DNA of 64,000 bases from an uncultured Christensenella sp. (GTDB lineage: Bacteria > Bacillota > Clostridia > Christensenellales > Borkfalkiaceae). The notes beneath the pieces are model-generated. The model had not been told where the DNA came from and did not search any database. It worked only from the letters and a program-made list of their open reading frames with translations. This document shows positions 17,108 through 25,730 of this stretch, in pieces. The stretch covers positions 124,001 to 188,000 of the forward strand of contig CAJTKX010000001.1 in NCBI GenBank assembly GCA_910577055.1, written 5' to 3'. Positions within the stretch are counted from its first letter, which is position 1, and every line of letters starts with the position of its first letter. Both the position numbers and the translations under genes were made by a program.

Positions 17108-17137
17108 CTAAAAAAGCGGCTTTTATGCCGCTTTTTT
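17108..17137 (-). terminator. Terminator after recN
   Basis: The stem AAAAAAGCGGC / GCCGCTTTTTT with loop TTTTAT is flanked by A and T runs on both sides. It closes the nadK-argR-recN unit just before spoIVB, which therefore needs its own, probably sporulation-specific, promoter. Confidence 0.85.
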
Positions 17138-18815
17138 ATTTTTTGATTTGTTTTATAAGCTCTACTGCGTGCTGTCTTGCCGCCGCCGACTGTACGCTGC
17201 CCGTAAGCCGCACAATCTCGTCTATTTTGCTCTCTTCGTCCAACCGTTTGACTTTCGTAAGCGTTTTCCCGCCCTCTTCCACTTTATAAATAAGGAATTG
17301 CGCGTCGCTTGCCGCACACACTTGCGGGAGATGAGAAACCGCCAAAATTTGGGTGTTTTTTGAAATTTTAACAAACTTTTCCGCAACGGTAGTCGCGGTA
17401 AAACCGCTTATGCCCGCGTCGATTTCGTCGAAGATATAAGTAGAAATGCCGTTGATATCTTTCAACTGCGTCTTTACAGCAAGCATAAATCTTGACATTT
17501 CGCCGCCGCTTATTACTTTGCTTAACGGTTTTAAAGGCTCGCCCTTGTTTGCCGAAAAATCGAAACAAACACTGTCTGAGCCGTTTGCCGAGGTCAAATT
17601 TGCGGTTTCCTCGTCATATTCTCTGAACTCGACCTCGAACTTCGCGTCGGGAATGTTCAAGGTTTTAAGCTCGGCAACGACTTCATTACAGAACTTTTCC
17701 GCGCCCTCTTTGCGCAAAGCCGTCAATTTTTTACATAACGAATAAATCTTTCCGTCTATGCTTTTCAGTTCCGCCGTAAATTTTTCAACCGCATTGGCGC
17801 TGTCGCTTAAAATATCGGCTTTGGCGCGCGCCTTCTCGCAAAACTCCAAAATTTCTTTCTCGTCCGCGCCGTATTTCTTTTTCAAAGACTTTATAAGGGT
17901 AATTCTTTCGTCTATTTCTTCGGCTTCCCGACCGTCGAAATTCAACTCGTCCGCAAGGTCTGAAACAGTTTCGGAAATATCCTCTAACTCCACGCCCAAG
18001 TTTTCAAGCCTTTCGCCGATCTGCGCGTATGAGTTGCTCAAAGCGGAAATACCGTTAATATAATGCTTGGCGGCAGAGATACCGTCCGCACAGCCGTTTT
18101 CGTCGTTCAACACCGAACGCACGGCGGATAGTGAAGTTAAAATTTTTTCGGTGTTGGCAATTATATTTTGACGAACTTTAAGCTCTTCAAACTCACCCTC
18201 TTTAAGGTTTGCGCCGTCTATTTCGTTTATTTGATAATTCAAAAGGTCAAGCTGCCGCTCTCTTTCGCTTTCGTCGCCGCCAAGCTCCGCAATTTTTGCT
18301 TTTATACTCCTCTTTTCGGAAATCAGCGCCGACAACTCTTCTTTGATTTTTTGCGCCTTTTCACCAAGCAACCCATCGATTACTTTTAATTGATTGTCCT
18401 CGCTTAATAAAAAGAAGTGCTCGCTTTGACCGTGTACGTCCACAAGGTGTTGCGTTACGCTCTTTAACATTGAGGCGGTCACCGCGTTGCCGTTGATTTT
18501 TATTGCGCCCTTGCCGTCCGAAGTCAGTTTGCGGGTGATAACAATCTCGCCGTCGCTTTCGATGTCCAATTCTCGCAGCCTTTTCAACGCTTCGGAACTT
18601 TCCTCAACGAAAAATTCGGCTCGCACAGACATCTCTTGCTCACCGTATCTTATCATTGCTTTATCGGCCTTCGAACCGAGCACGAAGTTTATCGAGTCCA
18701 AAATGACCGACTTACCCGAACCCGTTTCGCCCGATAAAATATTAAGTTTTCCGTCAAATTCAACGTCGGCTTCCGAAATAAGCGCAACGTTTTTGACGCA
18801 CAACCTTTGTAACAT
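17136..18815 (-). CDS. recN: DNA repair protein RecN
   Basis: A 559-residue SMC-like ATPase acting early at DNA double-strand breaks. Walker A (GETGSGKSVILD, near residue 31) is at the N-terminus. A central coiled-coil region spans about 150-380, and the C-terminal signature (VISGGEMSRFMLA) and Walker B (TYIFDEIDAGISG) complete the ATP site. The start overlaps the argR stop as TGATG, indicating coupled translation. The argR-recN pairing is standard in Firmicutes. Confidence 0.96.
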   Translation of the reverse strand: MLQRLCVKNVALISEADVEFDGKLNILSGETGSGKSVILDSINFVLGSKADKAMIRYGEQEMSVRAEFFVEESSEALKRLRELDIESDGEIVITRKLTSDGKGAIKINGNAVTASMLKSVTQHLVDVHGQSEHFFLLSEDNQLKVIDGLLGEKAQKIKEELSALISEKRSIKAKIAELGGDESERERQLDLLNYQINEIDGANLKEGEFEELKVRQNIIANTEKILTSLSAVRSVLNDENGCADGISAAKHYINGISALSNSYAQIGERLENLGVELEDISETVSDLADELNFDGREAEEIDERITLIKSLKKKYGADEKEILEFCEKARAKADILSDSANAVEKFTAELKSIDGKIYSLCKKLTALRKEGAEKFCNEVVAELKTLNIPDAKFEVEFREYDEETANLTSANGSDSVCFDFSANKGEPLKPLSKVISGGEMSRFMLAVKTQLKDINGISTYIFDEIDAGISGFTATTVAEKFVKISKNTQILAVSHLPQVCAASDAQFLIYKVEEGGKTLTKVKRLDEESKIDEIVRLTGSVQSAAARQHAVELIKQIKK

Positions 18816-19267
18816 CAGCTTAAATATTCTTTCAGCATTTCAACTACGGTTTGGGTGCGCTCGTTGCTGTCGACAACGATTAAAAGCGTATCGTCGCCCG
18901 CGATACTGCCGATTATTGCGTCTATATTAAGGCTGTCCACAAATACGCCGACGGTTGAACCGTTACCGCGCATAGTTTTAACGAGTATAAGATTATTCGC
19001 CGATTTAATTCCAAGCACGCAACCTTTAAAAAGGTTGGTCATTCTGTTGGTCACGCTGTCCACATAGCTGTCGAAGCTGGCGTACTTATACTTTTTCTGT
19101 ATTCCCGCAACCTTATAGAGTTTCAAATCCTTAACGTCGCGCGAAATTGTAGCTTGCGTTACGTTAAAGTTTGCTTTGTTCAACTCTTCGCACAGTTCTT
19201 CCTGCGTATCTATTTCTTTGGTTGCAATAATCTCCAAAATTTTTTGTTGTCTTAAACCTCTTTGCAT
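18815..19267 (-). CDS. argR: Arginine repressor ArgR/AhrC
   Basis: A 150-residue hexameric arginine-sensing regulator. The N-terminal winged helix (LRQQKILEIIATKEIDTQEELCEELNKANF, then VTQATISRDVKDLKL) binds ARG boxes, and the C-terminal GTIAGDDT-like segment (SIAGDDTLLIV) carries the arginine-binding aspartates. Its position between nadK and recN is conserved across Firmicutes. It follows nadK by one base and overlaps recN by one base. Confidence 0.95.
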   Translation of the reverse strand: MQRGLRQQKILEIIATKEIDTQEELCEELNKANFNVTQATISRDVKDLKLYKVAGIQKKYKYASFDSYVDSVTNRMTNLFKGCVLGIKSANNLILVKTMRGNGSTVGVFVDSLNIDAIIGSIAGDDTLLIVVDSNERTQTVVEMLKEYLS

Positions 19268-19268
19268 A

Positions 19269-20075
19269 TTATTTACTCCAAATATTTAGCTTTATTAGCA
19301 GTTTGCTGAAAAAATTTTTATCGTCGGAAGTAATAAACTCCGCCTTGTATCCCGATTTTGTTACCGTTACCTCTTCCCCATCATTAACTTCGCCCGCCGT
19401 TCTGCCGTCCACTATAAGACCGAGCGGCGCGCCCGCGTTTACGGGGCTTATCCTTAGTGACGAGCCGTCTCCGAACACCACGGGGCGGGAATGCAGCGAA
19501 TGCGGGCATATGGGCGTTAAAATGAACGCGCCTATGTCGGGGGTTAATACGGAACCGCCCGCTGCAAGCGAGTACGCCGTAGAGCCCGTGGGCGTGCTGA
19601 CGATTATTCCGTCAGAAGAAAAGTTATCAACAGTAGTGCCGTCGATTTCTGCGTGCAAGCTTACGGTGTTTTGAAAATTCTTTCCGCCCGTACTGCGCTG
19701 AATCACAAGGTCGTTTAAAGCAAAATGCTTCCCCCTCGCCGTCGAAATTTCAAGCATACTGCGTCTTTGAATTTTATATTTTCCGTTTTTGACAAGCGCT
19801 ATTGCGTCGTCGAGCTTGTCCGGCTCGAACTCGGCGAGAAAACCTATGTGACCGTAGTTTACGCCTATAATTTTTACGCCTCGCCTTGCACACTCCGACG
19901 CAACCGTAAGTATCGTTCCGTCGCCGCCGAGCACGAACAAAACGTCAAGCCCGTCAAGGTCGTCCAAAGTTTTTACAACAGTGCAAAACTCTGACGAAAA
20001 AGCCGAAGAAATTCTGTCGATATATTTCTTGTTATCGGAAAAATATTTGTCGTTGAAATATATTCCCACATTCAT
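19269..20075 (-). CDS. nadK: NAD kinase
   Basis: An ATP-dependent NAD kinase producing NADP, about 268 residues. The GGDG motif (VLGGDGTIL) is near residue 50, and the NDLVIQRS and STPTGSTAYSLAAGG segments that bind NAD are intact. The frame stays open upstream to 20105, but a promoter occupies that stretch (20085-20113), so MNVGIYFNDKYF at 20075 is the likely start with a short leader. It heads the nadK-argR-recN unit. Confidence 0.93.
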   Translation of the reverse strand: MNVGIYFNDKYFSDNKKYIDRISSAFSSEFCTVVKTLDDLDGLDVLFVLGGDGTILTVASECARRGVKIIGVNYGHIGFLAEFEPDKLDDAIALVKNGKYKIQRRSMLEISTARGKHFALNDLVIQRSTGGKNFQNTVSLHAEIDGTTVDNFSSDGIIVSTPTGSTAYSLAAGGSVLTPDIGAFILTPICPHSLHSRPVVFGDGSSLRISPVNAGAPLGLIVDGRTAGEVNDGEEVTVTKSGYKAEFITSDDKNFFSKLLIKLNIWSK

Positions 20076-20084
20076 ACTAAGCAT

Positions 20085-20113
20085 AGTATATATTGTTTTA
20101 TGCAAAAATGCAA
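20085..20113 (-). promoter_or_regulatory. Promoter for nadK-argR-recN
   Basis: TTGCAT (20108-20113, minus strand) and TATACT (20085-20090) are 17 bp apart. The box follows the tlyA terminator and lies 10 bp before the nadK start codon, implying a leader of only a few bases. Confidence 0.65.
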
Positions 20114-20144
20114 CCGAATTGTTGTATATTTTTTAAAATTATAC

Positions 20145-20179
20145 AAAAAATTCCGTCATTTTATAAAACGACGGAATTT
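20145..20179 (-). terminator. Terminator after tlyA
   Basis: The 10-bp perfect stem AAATTCCGTC / GACGGAATTT (20148-20157 with 20170-20179) is followed on the minus strand by TTTTTT. The tlyA stop codon is inside the loop. It separates the dxs-tlyA unit from nadK. Confidence 0.8.
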
Positions 20180-20916
20180 AAAAGCTTTTCAATTTGCTCG
20201 GCTTTTGCACCTTTTTTCAAAAGTACTACATATTCAAGATTTTTGCCTTTTACGATTGGAGCGTTAGTTAGGTTTTGCGGCGCAAGGTTAACAGATAAAG
20301 CAAAGTCGTAAATTTTCGAAATAATCTTTGCGTGCATAGTTTTATCGCGCACAATGCCGTTCTTGCCTACCGACTTGCTTTCGCACTCGAACTGCGGTTT
20401 TATCAACGCCAATGCGCACTTCCCTTCGCCAAGCACGTCCGCAACCGCGCCGAGAATATAAGTCAGTGAAATGAAACTTACGTCTATCGTCACGCCGTCA
20501 AGCTCTTCTTCGAACAAACCTTCATGCAAATTCCTTGCATTGAAATTGTCTATGACAACCACGTTTTTATTCAAAAGACTTTTATCGAGCTGACTTTCAC
20601 CCACGTCGATGCAATAAACTTTTTTTGCACCGTTTTTCAAAAGGCAGTCGCAAAAGCCGCCCGTGCTTGCGCCGATATCGGCAAAAATTTTGTTGTCGGC
20701 ATTAAACGAAAAGTCCTTTATCGCCTTTTGAAGTTTAAACCCGCCCGCAGACACGAAATTTTCTTCGGACTCTTCGACGGTTATCTCATCGCCGTCCTTG
20801 ACATCGTACGAAGGTGGCACCGCCTTGCCGTTGACCTTTATCAAGCCCTTTTCTACGGCGGTTGCGGCTTTTGTGCGCGACCCGAGCTTTTCAGCAAGAT
20901 ATTTATCTATTCTCAT
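20161..20916 (-). CDS. tlyA: TlyA family rRNA methyltransferase
   Basis: A 251-residue TlyA/RrmJ-type protein. The N-terminal S4 RNA-binding domain (MRIDKYLAEKLGSRTKAATAVEKGLI) is followed by a SAM-dependent FtsJ-like domain with the SAM motif FADIGASTGGFCDCLL (near residue 77). Family members 2'-O-methylate 16S and 23S rRNA; some act as haemolysin-like proteins. It overlaps the dxs 3' end by 14 bp, the common Firmicutes order dxs-tlyA-nadK. Confidence 0.92.
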   Translation of the reverse strand: MRIDKYLAEKLGSRTKAATAVEKGLIKVNGKAVPPSYDVKDGDEITVEESEENFVSAGGFKLQKAIKDFSFNADNKIFADIGASTGGFCDCLLKNGAKKVYCIDVGESQLDKSLLNKNVVVIDNFNARNLHEGLFEEELDGVTIDVSFISLTYILGAVADVLGEGKCALALIKPQFECESKSVGKNGIVRDKTMHAKIISKIYDFALSVNLAPQNLTNAPIVKGKNLEYVVLLKKGAKAEQIEKLLNSVVL

Positions 20917-22636
20917 TTGATTTTATATATTCCGCTATATTTTTGCCGTCAACGCCACGCTCTTTCATAAGCTCCGCAACGCCGCCTTGCGATATAAACC
21001 CGTCCGCATAAGCGAAGTTTTTTACAATCTTTTCGGCGCCGTTAAAATACCCGTTAATAAGCGAACCGAACCCGCCCGACAGCATATTGTCCTCAACTGT
21101 GATAATAAATTTTTCTTTCAGCCCGTCAAGCATTTCCGTGTCCAACGGTTTAACGAATCGAGTGTTTATTATCGTTACCGCAATTCCGACCCGCTTTAGC
21201 TCGTTGCCCCCCATATATGCTTGAATTAACGCCCTTTCGCCACACGCTAAAATTGCGTATTTTCCGTCGCCTTCAACAAGCTTTTCCCACTTGCCGACTT
21301 CAATTTTTTGACAGTCGCCGAACTGCCTTTTCCCCTCTCTCGGATAGCGGATAGCAAGCGGGGCGTTAAACCCCTCGCTGAACTCTATCATCTTTTCGAA
21401 TTCGTTCAAATCCTTGGGTACCGCAACCGTTAAGTTGGGAATAAAACTTAAAAACGATAAATCGAACACGCCTTGATGGGTTTCGCCGTCCGCGCCGGAA
21501 ATTCCCGCACGGTCAACGCAAAGAGTTACGGGCAAGTTCTGCTCGCAAATATCGATTATTATTTCGTCGAACGAACGCTGCAAAAAGGTCGAATAAACAG
21601 CGTAATAGGGTTTTAATCCCTCCGTTGCCATTGACGCGCAAAGTATTGTTGCGTGCTCCTCGCAAATACCCACGTCGACAGACCGGTCGGGATATTTTTT
21701 AAAGAAATCTCCAAGTCCCAAGCTTGAAGTCATTGCAGCAGTGACCGCAACTATTTTATCGTTCTTTTCGGCAAGGCGGGTAAGAGTTCTACCCAATACT
21801 TGCGAATATTCCATGCTTTGTGCCCCACCCCCCTTCGAAATGCCGTGCGTAGCCTCGGGGTCGTCTTCGCAAAATGCGTAGCCTTTACCTTTCTTAGTAA
21901 TTACATGCAATATGACGGACTCGGTTTTTATTCTTTCCTTGACTTCGGTAAGCTTATTTATCATAGCTTCAAGGTCGTTGCCGTCGTAAACGCCGTCGTA
22001 GCCGAACCCGAACCGTTCGAAAATCTTCGCGTGGCGGTCAACCTTGGACTTGTGCGCCATATCCTCAGATAAAATTTCAAGGTACTCGTGCATACTTCCG
22101 ACGGTCGGGGCGATTGACATACCGTTATCGTTTAAAATTAACAAAATGTTGGTATTTAACAGCCTTAGGCTGTTAAAAGCCTCATAAATAAGCCCGTTAT
22201 TGAACGACCCGTCGCCTATAACGGCAATTACGTCAAAGTTTTCACCTTTTATATCGCGCGCCTTCGCAATACCCAAAGCCGCGGAAACCGAAGTTCCCGC
22301 GTGCCCCGTATCATAGCAGTCGAACGGGCTTTCATCGCGCTTGGGGAAGCCTGAAATACCGTTTTTCTGCCGTATAGTATTAAATTTATTGTATCTGCCC
22401 GTCAAAAGCTTATGCGTGTAACACTGATGCCCCACGTCGAAAATAAGCTTATCATCGGGGAAATCGAACACATAATGAAGCGCAACGGTCAATTCGACCA
22501 TACCGAGATTGGAAGAAAGATGCCCACCGCTTTTAAGCACGGTTTGGGTAATAACTTCCCTTGTTTCCTCGCAAAGAGCGATGAGCTCCTTCAAGGTCAT
22601 TTTTTTAAGTTTTGCTTCGGTTATTGTTTCAAGCAT
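20903..22636 (-). CDS. dxs: 1-Deoxy-D-xylulose-5-phosphate synthase
   Basis: A 577-residue TPP enzyme condensing pyruvate and glyceraldehyde 3-phosphate, the entry step of the MEP isoprenoid pathway. The GHAGTSVSAALG and GDGSFNNGLIYEAFN segments form the TPP/Mg site, and DRAGISGADGETHQG is the pyrimidine-domain signature. It is somewhat shorter than the usual 620 residues but all motifs are present. It abuts the oapA stop codon (ends and starts share base 22636) and is in the same isoprenoid cluster as ispA. Confidence 0.95.
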   Translation of the reverse strand: MLETITEAKLKKMTLKELIALCEETREVITQTVLKSGGHLSSNLGMVELTVALHYVFDFPDDKLIFDVGHQCYTHKLLTGRYNKFNTIRQKNGISGFPKRDESPFDCYDTGHAGTSVSAALGIAKARDIKGENFDVIAVIGDGSFNNGLIYEAFNSLRLLNTNILLILNDNGMSIAPTVGSMHEYLEILSEDMAHKSKVDRHAKIFERFGFGYDGVYDGNDLEAMINKLTEVKERIKTESVILHVITKKGKGYAFCEDDPEATHGISKGGGAQSMEYSQVLGRTLTRLAEKNDKIVAVTAAMTSSLGLGDFFKKYPDRSVDVGICEEHATILCASMATEGLKPYYAVYSTFLQRSFDEIIIDICEQNLPVTLCVDRAGISGADGETHQGVFDLSFLSFIPNLTVAVPKDLNEFEKMIEFSEGFNAPLAIRYPREGKRQFGDCQKIEVGKWEKLVEGDGKYAILACGERALIQAYMGGNELKRVGIAVTIINTRFVKPLDTEMLDGLKEKFIITVEDNMLSGGFGSLINGYFNGAEKIVKNFAYADGFISQGGVAELMKERGVDGKNIAEYIKSNENR

Positions 22637-23361
22637 TACTTTTCCTTTTTGAAGAAGGTAGTAAATTTGGCAAAGCCGAATACTATCTGCTTGTTGAATT
22701 TCACGGCAAAATGTTTAAAAATTGCCTTACCGCCTACCGTCAAAGCGCCTATCGCCGCGCTTATGCCGATTGACGCGATAAGCTCGCCCGTAGTGCCCGC
22801 AACCGCGATATGAATCACAAGTGCAGCGCCCGCAGCGCCGCTGACTATACCGCAAATATCACCGATTACATCCGCAAAAATGCTTGACAGCTTGGTTGCG
22901 TTGCGGCAAAAATACACCGCGCGCTTAGCTCCCTTAATTTTGTTGGAAGCCATTGCATGGAAAGCTTCGGGGCTTATAGATATTATGGCGTTTGCCAATA
23001 AGTCGCAGCTTATGTTTAAAACAAGCAGCACGAAAAGCACGATAACGCACACATACGAGGGGCTGTCTTTAATGGACACCTCGGTCAAAAAGCTGAAAAT
23101 TACCGTTAACAAGAACGATAAGAAAAATACGCTTATTCCCCATACAAGCCAAGCGTTTTTATTCTTTTTTTTCTGCTTTGCTTTCTTCTTTTTGCGCGCC
23201 GCTTTCTCATCCGCGCCTTGCTCGGAGGGTTTTTCTTCACTTTCGGGCGCAATCTGCCCGAAGGTCAAATTGCCTTCCGCTTTTTCGGACGGCGGCTCGG
23301 TTGGTTGGGGCTTTTCCCCTTCCTTTGTTTCATTCAAATTTTGTTGTTCGTCGTTTTCCAT
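22636..23361 (-). CDS. oapA: OLE RNA-associated membrane protein, OapA-like
   Basis: A 241-residue protein with a charged, Glu/Lys/Pro-rich N-terminal 70 residues ending in a poly-lysine stretch, followed by about four hydrophobic segments (near 72-95, 105-125, 168-185 and 190-210). An Asp-x3-Asp pair (FADVIGDICG) lies at the third membrane segment. OapA is the membrane partner of OLE RNA and its gene lies just downstream of the RNA, before dxs, exactly as here. The call rests on this position and topology; I cannot verify similarity by search. The N-terminal charged tail is longer than I expect for the family. Confidence 0.75.
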   Translation of the reverse strand: MENDEQQNLNETKEGEKPQPTEPPSEKAEGNLTFGQIAPESEEKPSEQGADEKAARKKKKAKQKKKNKNAWLVWGISVFFLSFLLTVIFSFLTEVSIKDSPSYVCVIVLFVLLVLNISCDLLANAIISISPEAFHAMASNKIKGAKRAVYFCRNATKLSSIFADVIGDICGIVSGAAGAALVIHIAVAGTTGELIASIGISAAIGALTVGGKAIFKHFAVKFNKQIVFGFAKFTTFFKKEK

Positions 23362-23364
23362 AAT

Positions 23365-23398
23365 TTTTTAAAAATAAATACGCACTTTAAAAGCGCGT
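23365..23398 (-). terminator. Weak hairpin at the 3' end of the OLE RNA gene
   Basis: On the minus strand the near-palindrome CGCGCTTTTAAAGTGCG (23381-23397) is followed by TATTTATTTTTAAAAAAT. It lies between the RNA's terminal helix and the oapA ATG (23361). It may partly terminate OLE RNA while letting some read-through reach oapA-dxs-tlyA, or it may be a processing site. Confidence 0.5.
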
Positions 23399-23405
23399 AA
23401 TAAAA

Positions 23406-23965
23406 CAATATAGTGGTTTATATTAAATAAACTTTGCGGCTTAGGTTCGGTAGGATTTCCCCCGCCCTCACTCTCCGTCGCCGAGAGAGCAGTTTCCTTT
23501 TAAGGGGACGGATACTTGCGTATGACCGAATTACCACTTAGTCCACACCTTAATCTCTAATATAACGACAGTCTAGAAGCTTTCCTTGACAATTACCACT
23601 GAGCTAATCCTCTTTTGCAAAGAACAATTTCAAACAGCAATGGGCAAATTCCGTCCGGCCGTGACGGGCATTGCCGTTAATCTGTTATCCGCTGTCTTCA
23701 CTCAAGGCAGGCTACTCTGTACCAAGCTTTCGCCTGATAGCAGGTTTATACGCCCGAGCGTTAAAGCCCGTGCGCCTCCACGGTGAATGGGTTGGGCTAC
23801 GGTATGCCGTTACCTAGCTCCCATACACCTTTACTCCCAGCATTCACCCACTTTTGGCAAAGCAAGCAAACACCAGAAACTTCATCGATATGCCCTTTAA
23901 CGGTATTTTACCCCCGTCTTCGTTTCAGTGAGAATTGACTAGAATACTGCACCACTATATCGGTT
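23406..23965 (-). ncRNA. ole: OLE RNA (ornate large extremophilic RNA)
   Basis: A gene-free stretch of about 560 nt between ispA and the OapA-like gene, the canonical OLE RNA locus in anaerobic and extremophilic Bacillota. Its ends are complementary: ATATAGTGGT (23408-23417) and ACCACTATAT (23951-23960) form a 10-bp closing helix. A near-consensus promoter (23972-24000, minus strand) puts the start about 23965, immediately outside that helix. The interior contains many short G/C-rich helices and no coding frame. OLE RNA forms a membrane ribonucleoprotein with OapA and supports tolerance of alcohols, cold and excess Mg2+. I inferred the identity from location, size, promoter and closing helix, not from a covariance search. 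Confidence 0.82.
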
Positions 23966-23971
23966 TATATT

Positions 23972-24000
23972 AGTATATTATATTTTCAAAAAAAAGTCAA
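23972..24000 (-). promoter_or_regulatory. Promoter for OLE RNA
   Basis: TTGACT (23995-24000, minus strand) and TATACT (23972-23977) are 17 bp apart. The -35 box is 8 bp beyond the ispA stop codon. The predicted start falls just outside the RNA's terminal helix. Confidence 0.8.
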
Positions 24001-24007
24001 TACTTTT

Positions 24008-24883
24008 TCATTTCTTTCGGTTTCGGACGAAATTCACGAGGTTTATAAGAAACTTTCTATCGCCGTCGATTCCTTCCAAGACCGCGCAGCACCTTTCGGT
24101 TAAAACGTCGGCTCGAAGCTTAGCCCCGTCAAGTCCATATAACGCAACCGATGTATATTTACCCTCTTCTTTATCTTTACCGATACTTTTACCGAGGGCG
24201 GAAAATTCCCCCTCGACGTCCAAAATGTCGTCCGTTATCTGAAACAGCGCGCCCAAATCTTTACCGAACGCTTTAAGCTCGGAATAGCACCTTCCCCCGC
24301 TCAAAATGGCGGGAACGACTACGGGAGCAGTCAAAAGCTTACCCGTCTTATTCTCGTAAATAAAGTTTAAAGTAGGTTCGTTAAAGCTATTGTCGTTTTC
24401 GTGCAATAAATCTGCCGACTGCCCCGCAATCATTCCGTAAATACCCGCACAGTCGCAGATAAACTCCGCAGCAGAGATATATTCCGCGCCCTTGCGACAC
24501 TCCTTTAAAAGTACGGAGTAAGCCGTATTCAACAGTCCGTCTCCCGCAAGCACGGCATTCCCTACGCCGAAAACCTTGTGGTTGGAAGGTTTGCCCCGTC
24601 TGAAATCGTCGTCGTCCATTTCGGGCAAATCGTCGTGAATTAATGAATAAGTATGAATAAGCTCGATTGCAAGCGCAAAAGGCAACGCTTTGCGCCTTTC
24701 AAGCCCCAACATGTCGGCAGTCGCAAGGCATAAAACGGGACGAATACGTTTTCCGCCAAGCTCTAAACTATATTTCAAGCTATCCCTTAAAACTTCGGGG
24801 CGGCAATCTATGCCGTTACAAAAATCGGTCAGTTTAGCGTTAAATTCGTTAAGATATGAGCCGTATTTCTCGTTAAAGTCCAA
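24008..24883 (-). CDS. ispA: Polyprenyl (farnesyl/geranylgeranyl) diphosphate synthase
   Basis: A 291-residue trans-prenyltransferase elongating allylic diphosphates with isopentenyl diphosphate. The first aspartate-rich motif (HDDLPEMDDDDFRRGKPSNH, near residue 92) and the second (QITDDILDVEG, near 225) bind the Mg-diphosphate. Product length is set by residues before the first motif and is probably C15. It follows folD by one base, with no xseA or xseB between them. OLE RNA starts at its 3' end. Confidence 0.94.
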   Translation of the reverse strand: MDFNEKYGSYLNEFNAKLTDFCNGIDCRPEVLRDSLKYSLELGGKRIRPVLCLATADMLGLERRKALPFALAIELIHTYSLIHDDLPEMDDDDFRRGKPSNHKVFGVGNAVLAGDGLLNTAYSVLLKECRKGAEYISAAEFICDCAGIYGMIAGQSADLLHENDNSFNEPTLNFIYENKTGKLLTAPVVVPAILSGGRCYSELKAFGKDLGALFQITDDILDVEGEFSALGKSIGKDKEEGKYTSVALYGLDGAKLRADVLTERCCAVLEGIDGDRKFLINLVNFVRNRKK

Positions 24884-24884
24884 A

Positions 24885-25730
24885 TTATCTCCTCAAAGCG
24901 GCTTGTAAAGTATTGTACATAAGCATTGTTATCGTCATTGGCCCTACGCCGCCCGGCACGGGCGTAATGTAGGCGCACTTGTGCTTGACGTTTTCAAAGT
25001 CTACGTCGCCGCACAGCTTGCCGCCTTCGTTGCGGTTCATTCCGATATCGATTACCGTAGCGCCGTCCTTTACCATATCCGCGGTAACAAATTTTGCTTT
25101 ACCAATCGCCACGACCAAGATATCGGCGCGAAGGCACTCTTCTTTTAAATTTACCGTCTTGCTGTGGCAAACCGTCACGGTTGCGTCTGCGTTTAAAAGC
25201 AGCATCGCCATAGGCTTTCCTACTATGTTTGAACGTCCAACGACAACCGCTTTTTTGCCCTTGGTTTCAACCCCGTAGCGTTCAAGCATCTTCATTACGC
25301 CGTTCGGGGTGCACGCCACAAGGCAGTCCTCGCCCATACACAGTTTGCCCGTATTTTCTTCCGAAAATCCGTCCACGTCCTTCGCCGTGGGAATAAGCTT
25401 TAAAATTTTCTCCGCGTCAAGATGCTTTGGCAATGGAAGCTGAACCAAAATTCCGTCTATGTTTTTATCGTCCGCAAGGCGCTTAACAAGGTTTTCCACG
25501 TCATCTTGCGCCGCATCCGCCGAAAGATATTCGGCGTAAGATTTTATGCCGACCTCTTCACAAGCCTTAATTTTATTACGGACGTACACTTGCGACGCGG
25601 GGTTTTCACCCACTAAAACTACCGCAAGCCCTATTTCTCTTCCGCGCTCTTTAACGAACTTTTCCACGCCGCGCTTTATTTCGCCGCGCATATCTTGCGC
25701 AAGCCGTTTGCCGTCTATTAATGCCGTCAT
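24885..25730 (-). CDS. folD: Bifunctional methylenetetrahydrofolate dehydrogenase/cyclohydrolase
   Basis: A 281-residue FolD interconverting 5,10-methylene-, methenyl- and 10-formyl-tetrahydrofolate with NADP. The YVRNKIKACEEVGI segment carries the catalytic Tyr-x3-Lys (near residues 50-54), GILVQLPLPKHLD is family-typical, and VVGRSNIVGKPM starts the Rossmann domain. The end of the protein has the signature TPVPGGVGPMTITML. It overlaps nusB by 4 bp (ATGA). Confidence 0.96.
   Translation of the reverse strand: MTALIDGKRLAQDMRGEIKRGVEKFVKERGREIGLAVVLVGENPASQVYVRNKIKACEEVGIKSYAEYLSADAAQDDVENLVKRLADDKNIDGILVQLPLPKHLDAEKILKLIPTAKDVDGFSEENTGKLCMGEDCLVACTPNGVMKMLERYGVETKGKKAVVVGRSNIVGKPMAMLLLNADATVTVCHSKTVNLKEECLRADILVVAIGKAKFVTADMVKDGATVIDIGMNRNEGGKLCGDVDFENVKHKCAYITPVPGGVGPMTITMLMYNTLQAALRR

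Noticed and set aside
23406..23965. Structured gene-free stretch as tmRNA, RNase P RNA or group I/II intron
   Set aside because: No tag-peptide frame, no RNase P core motifs and no intron domain V pattern were seen. The place between ispA and an OapA-like gene fits OLE RNA.
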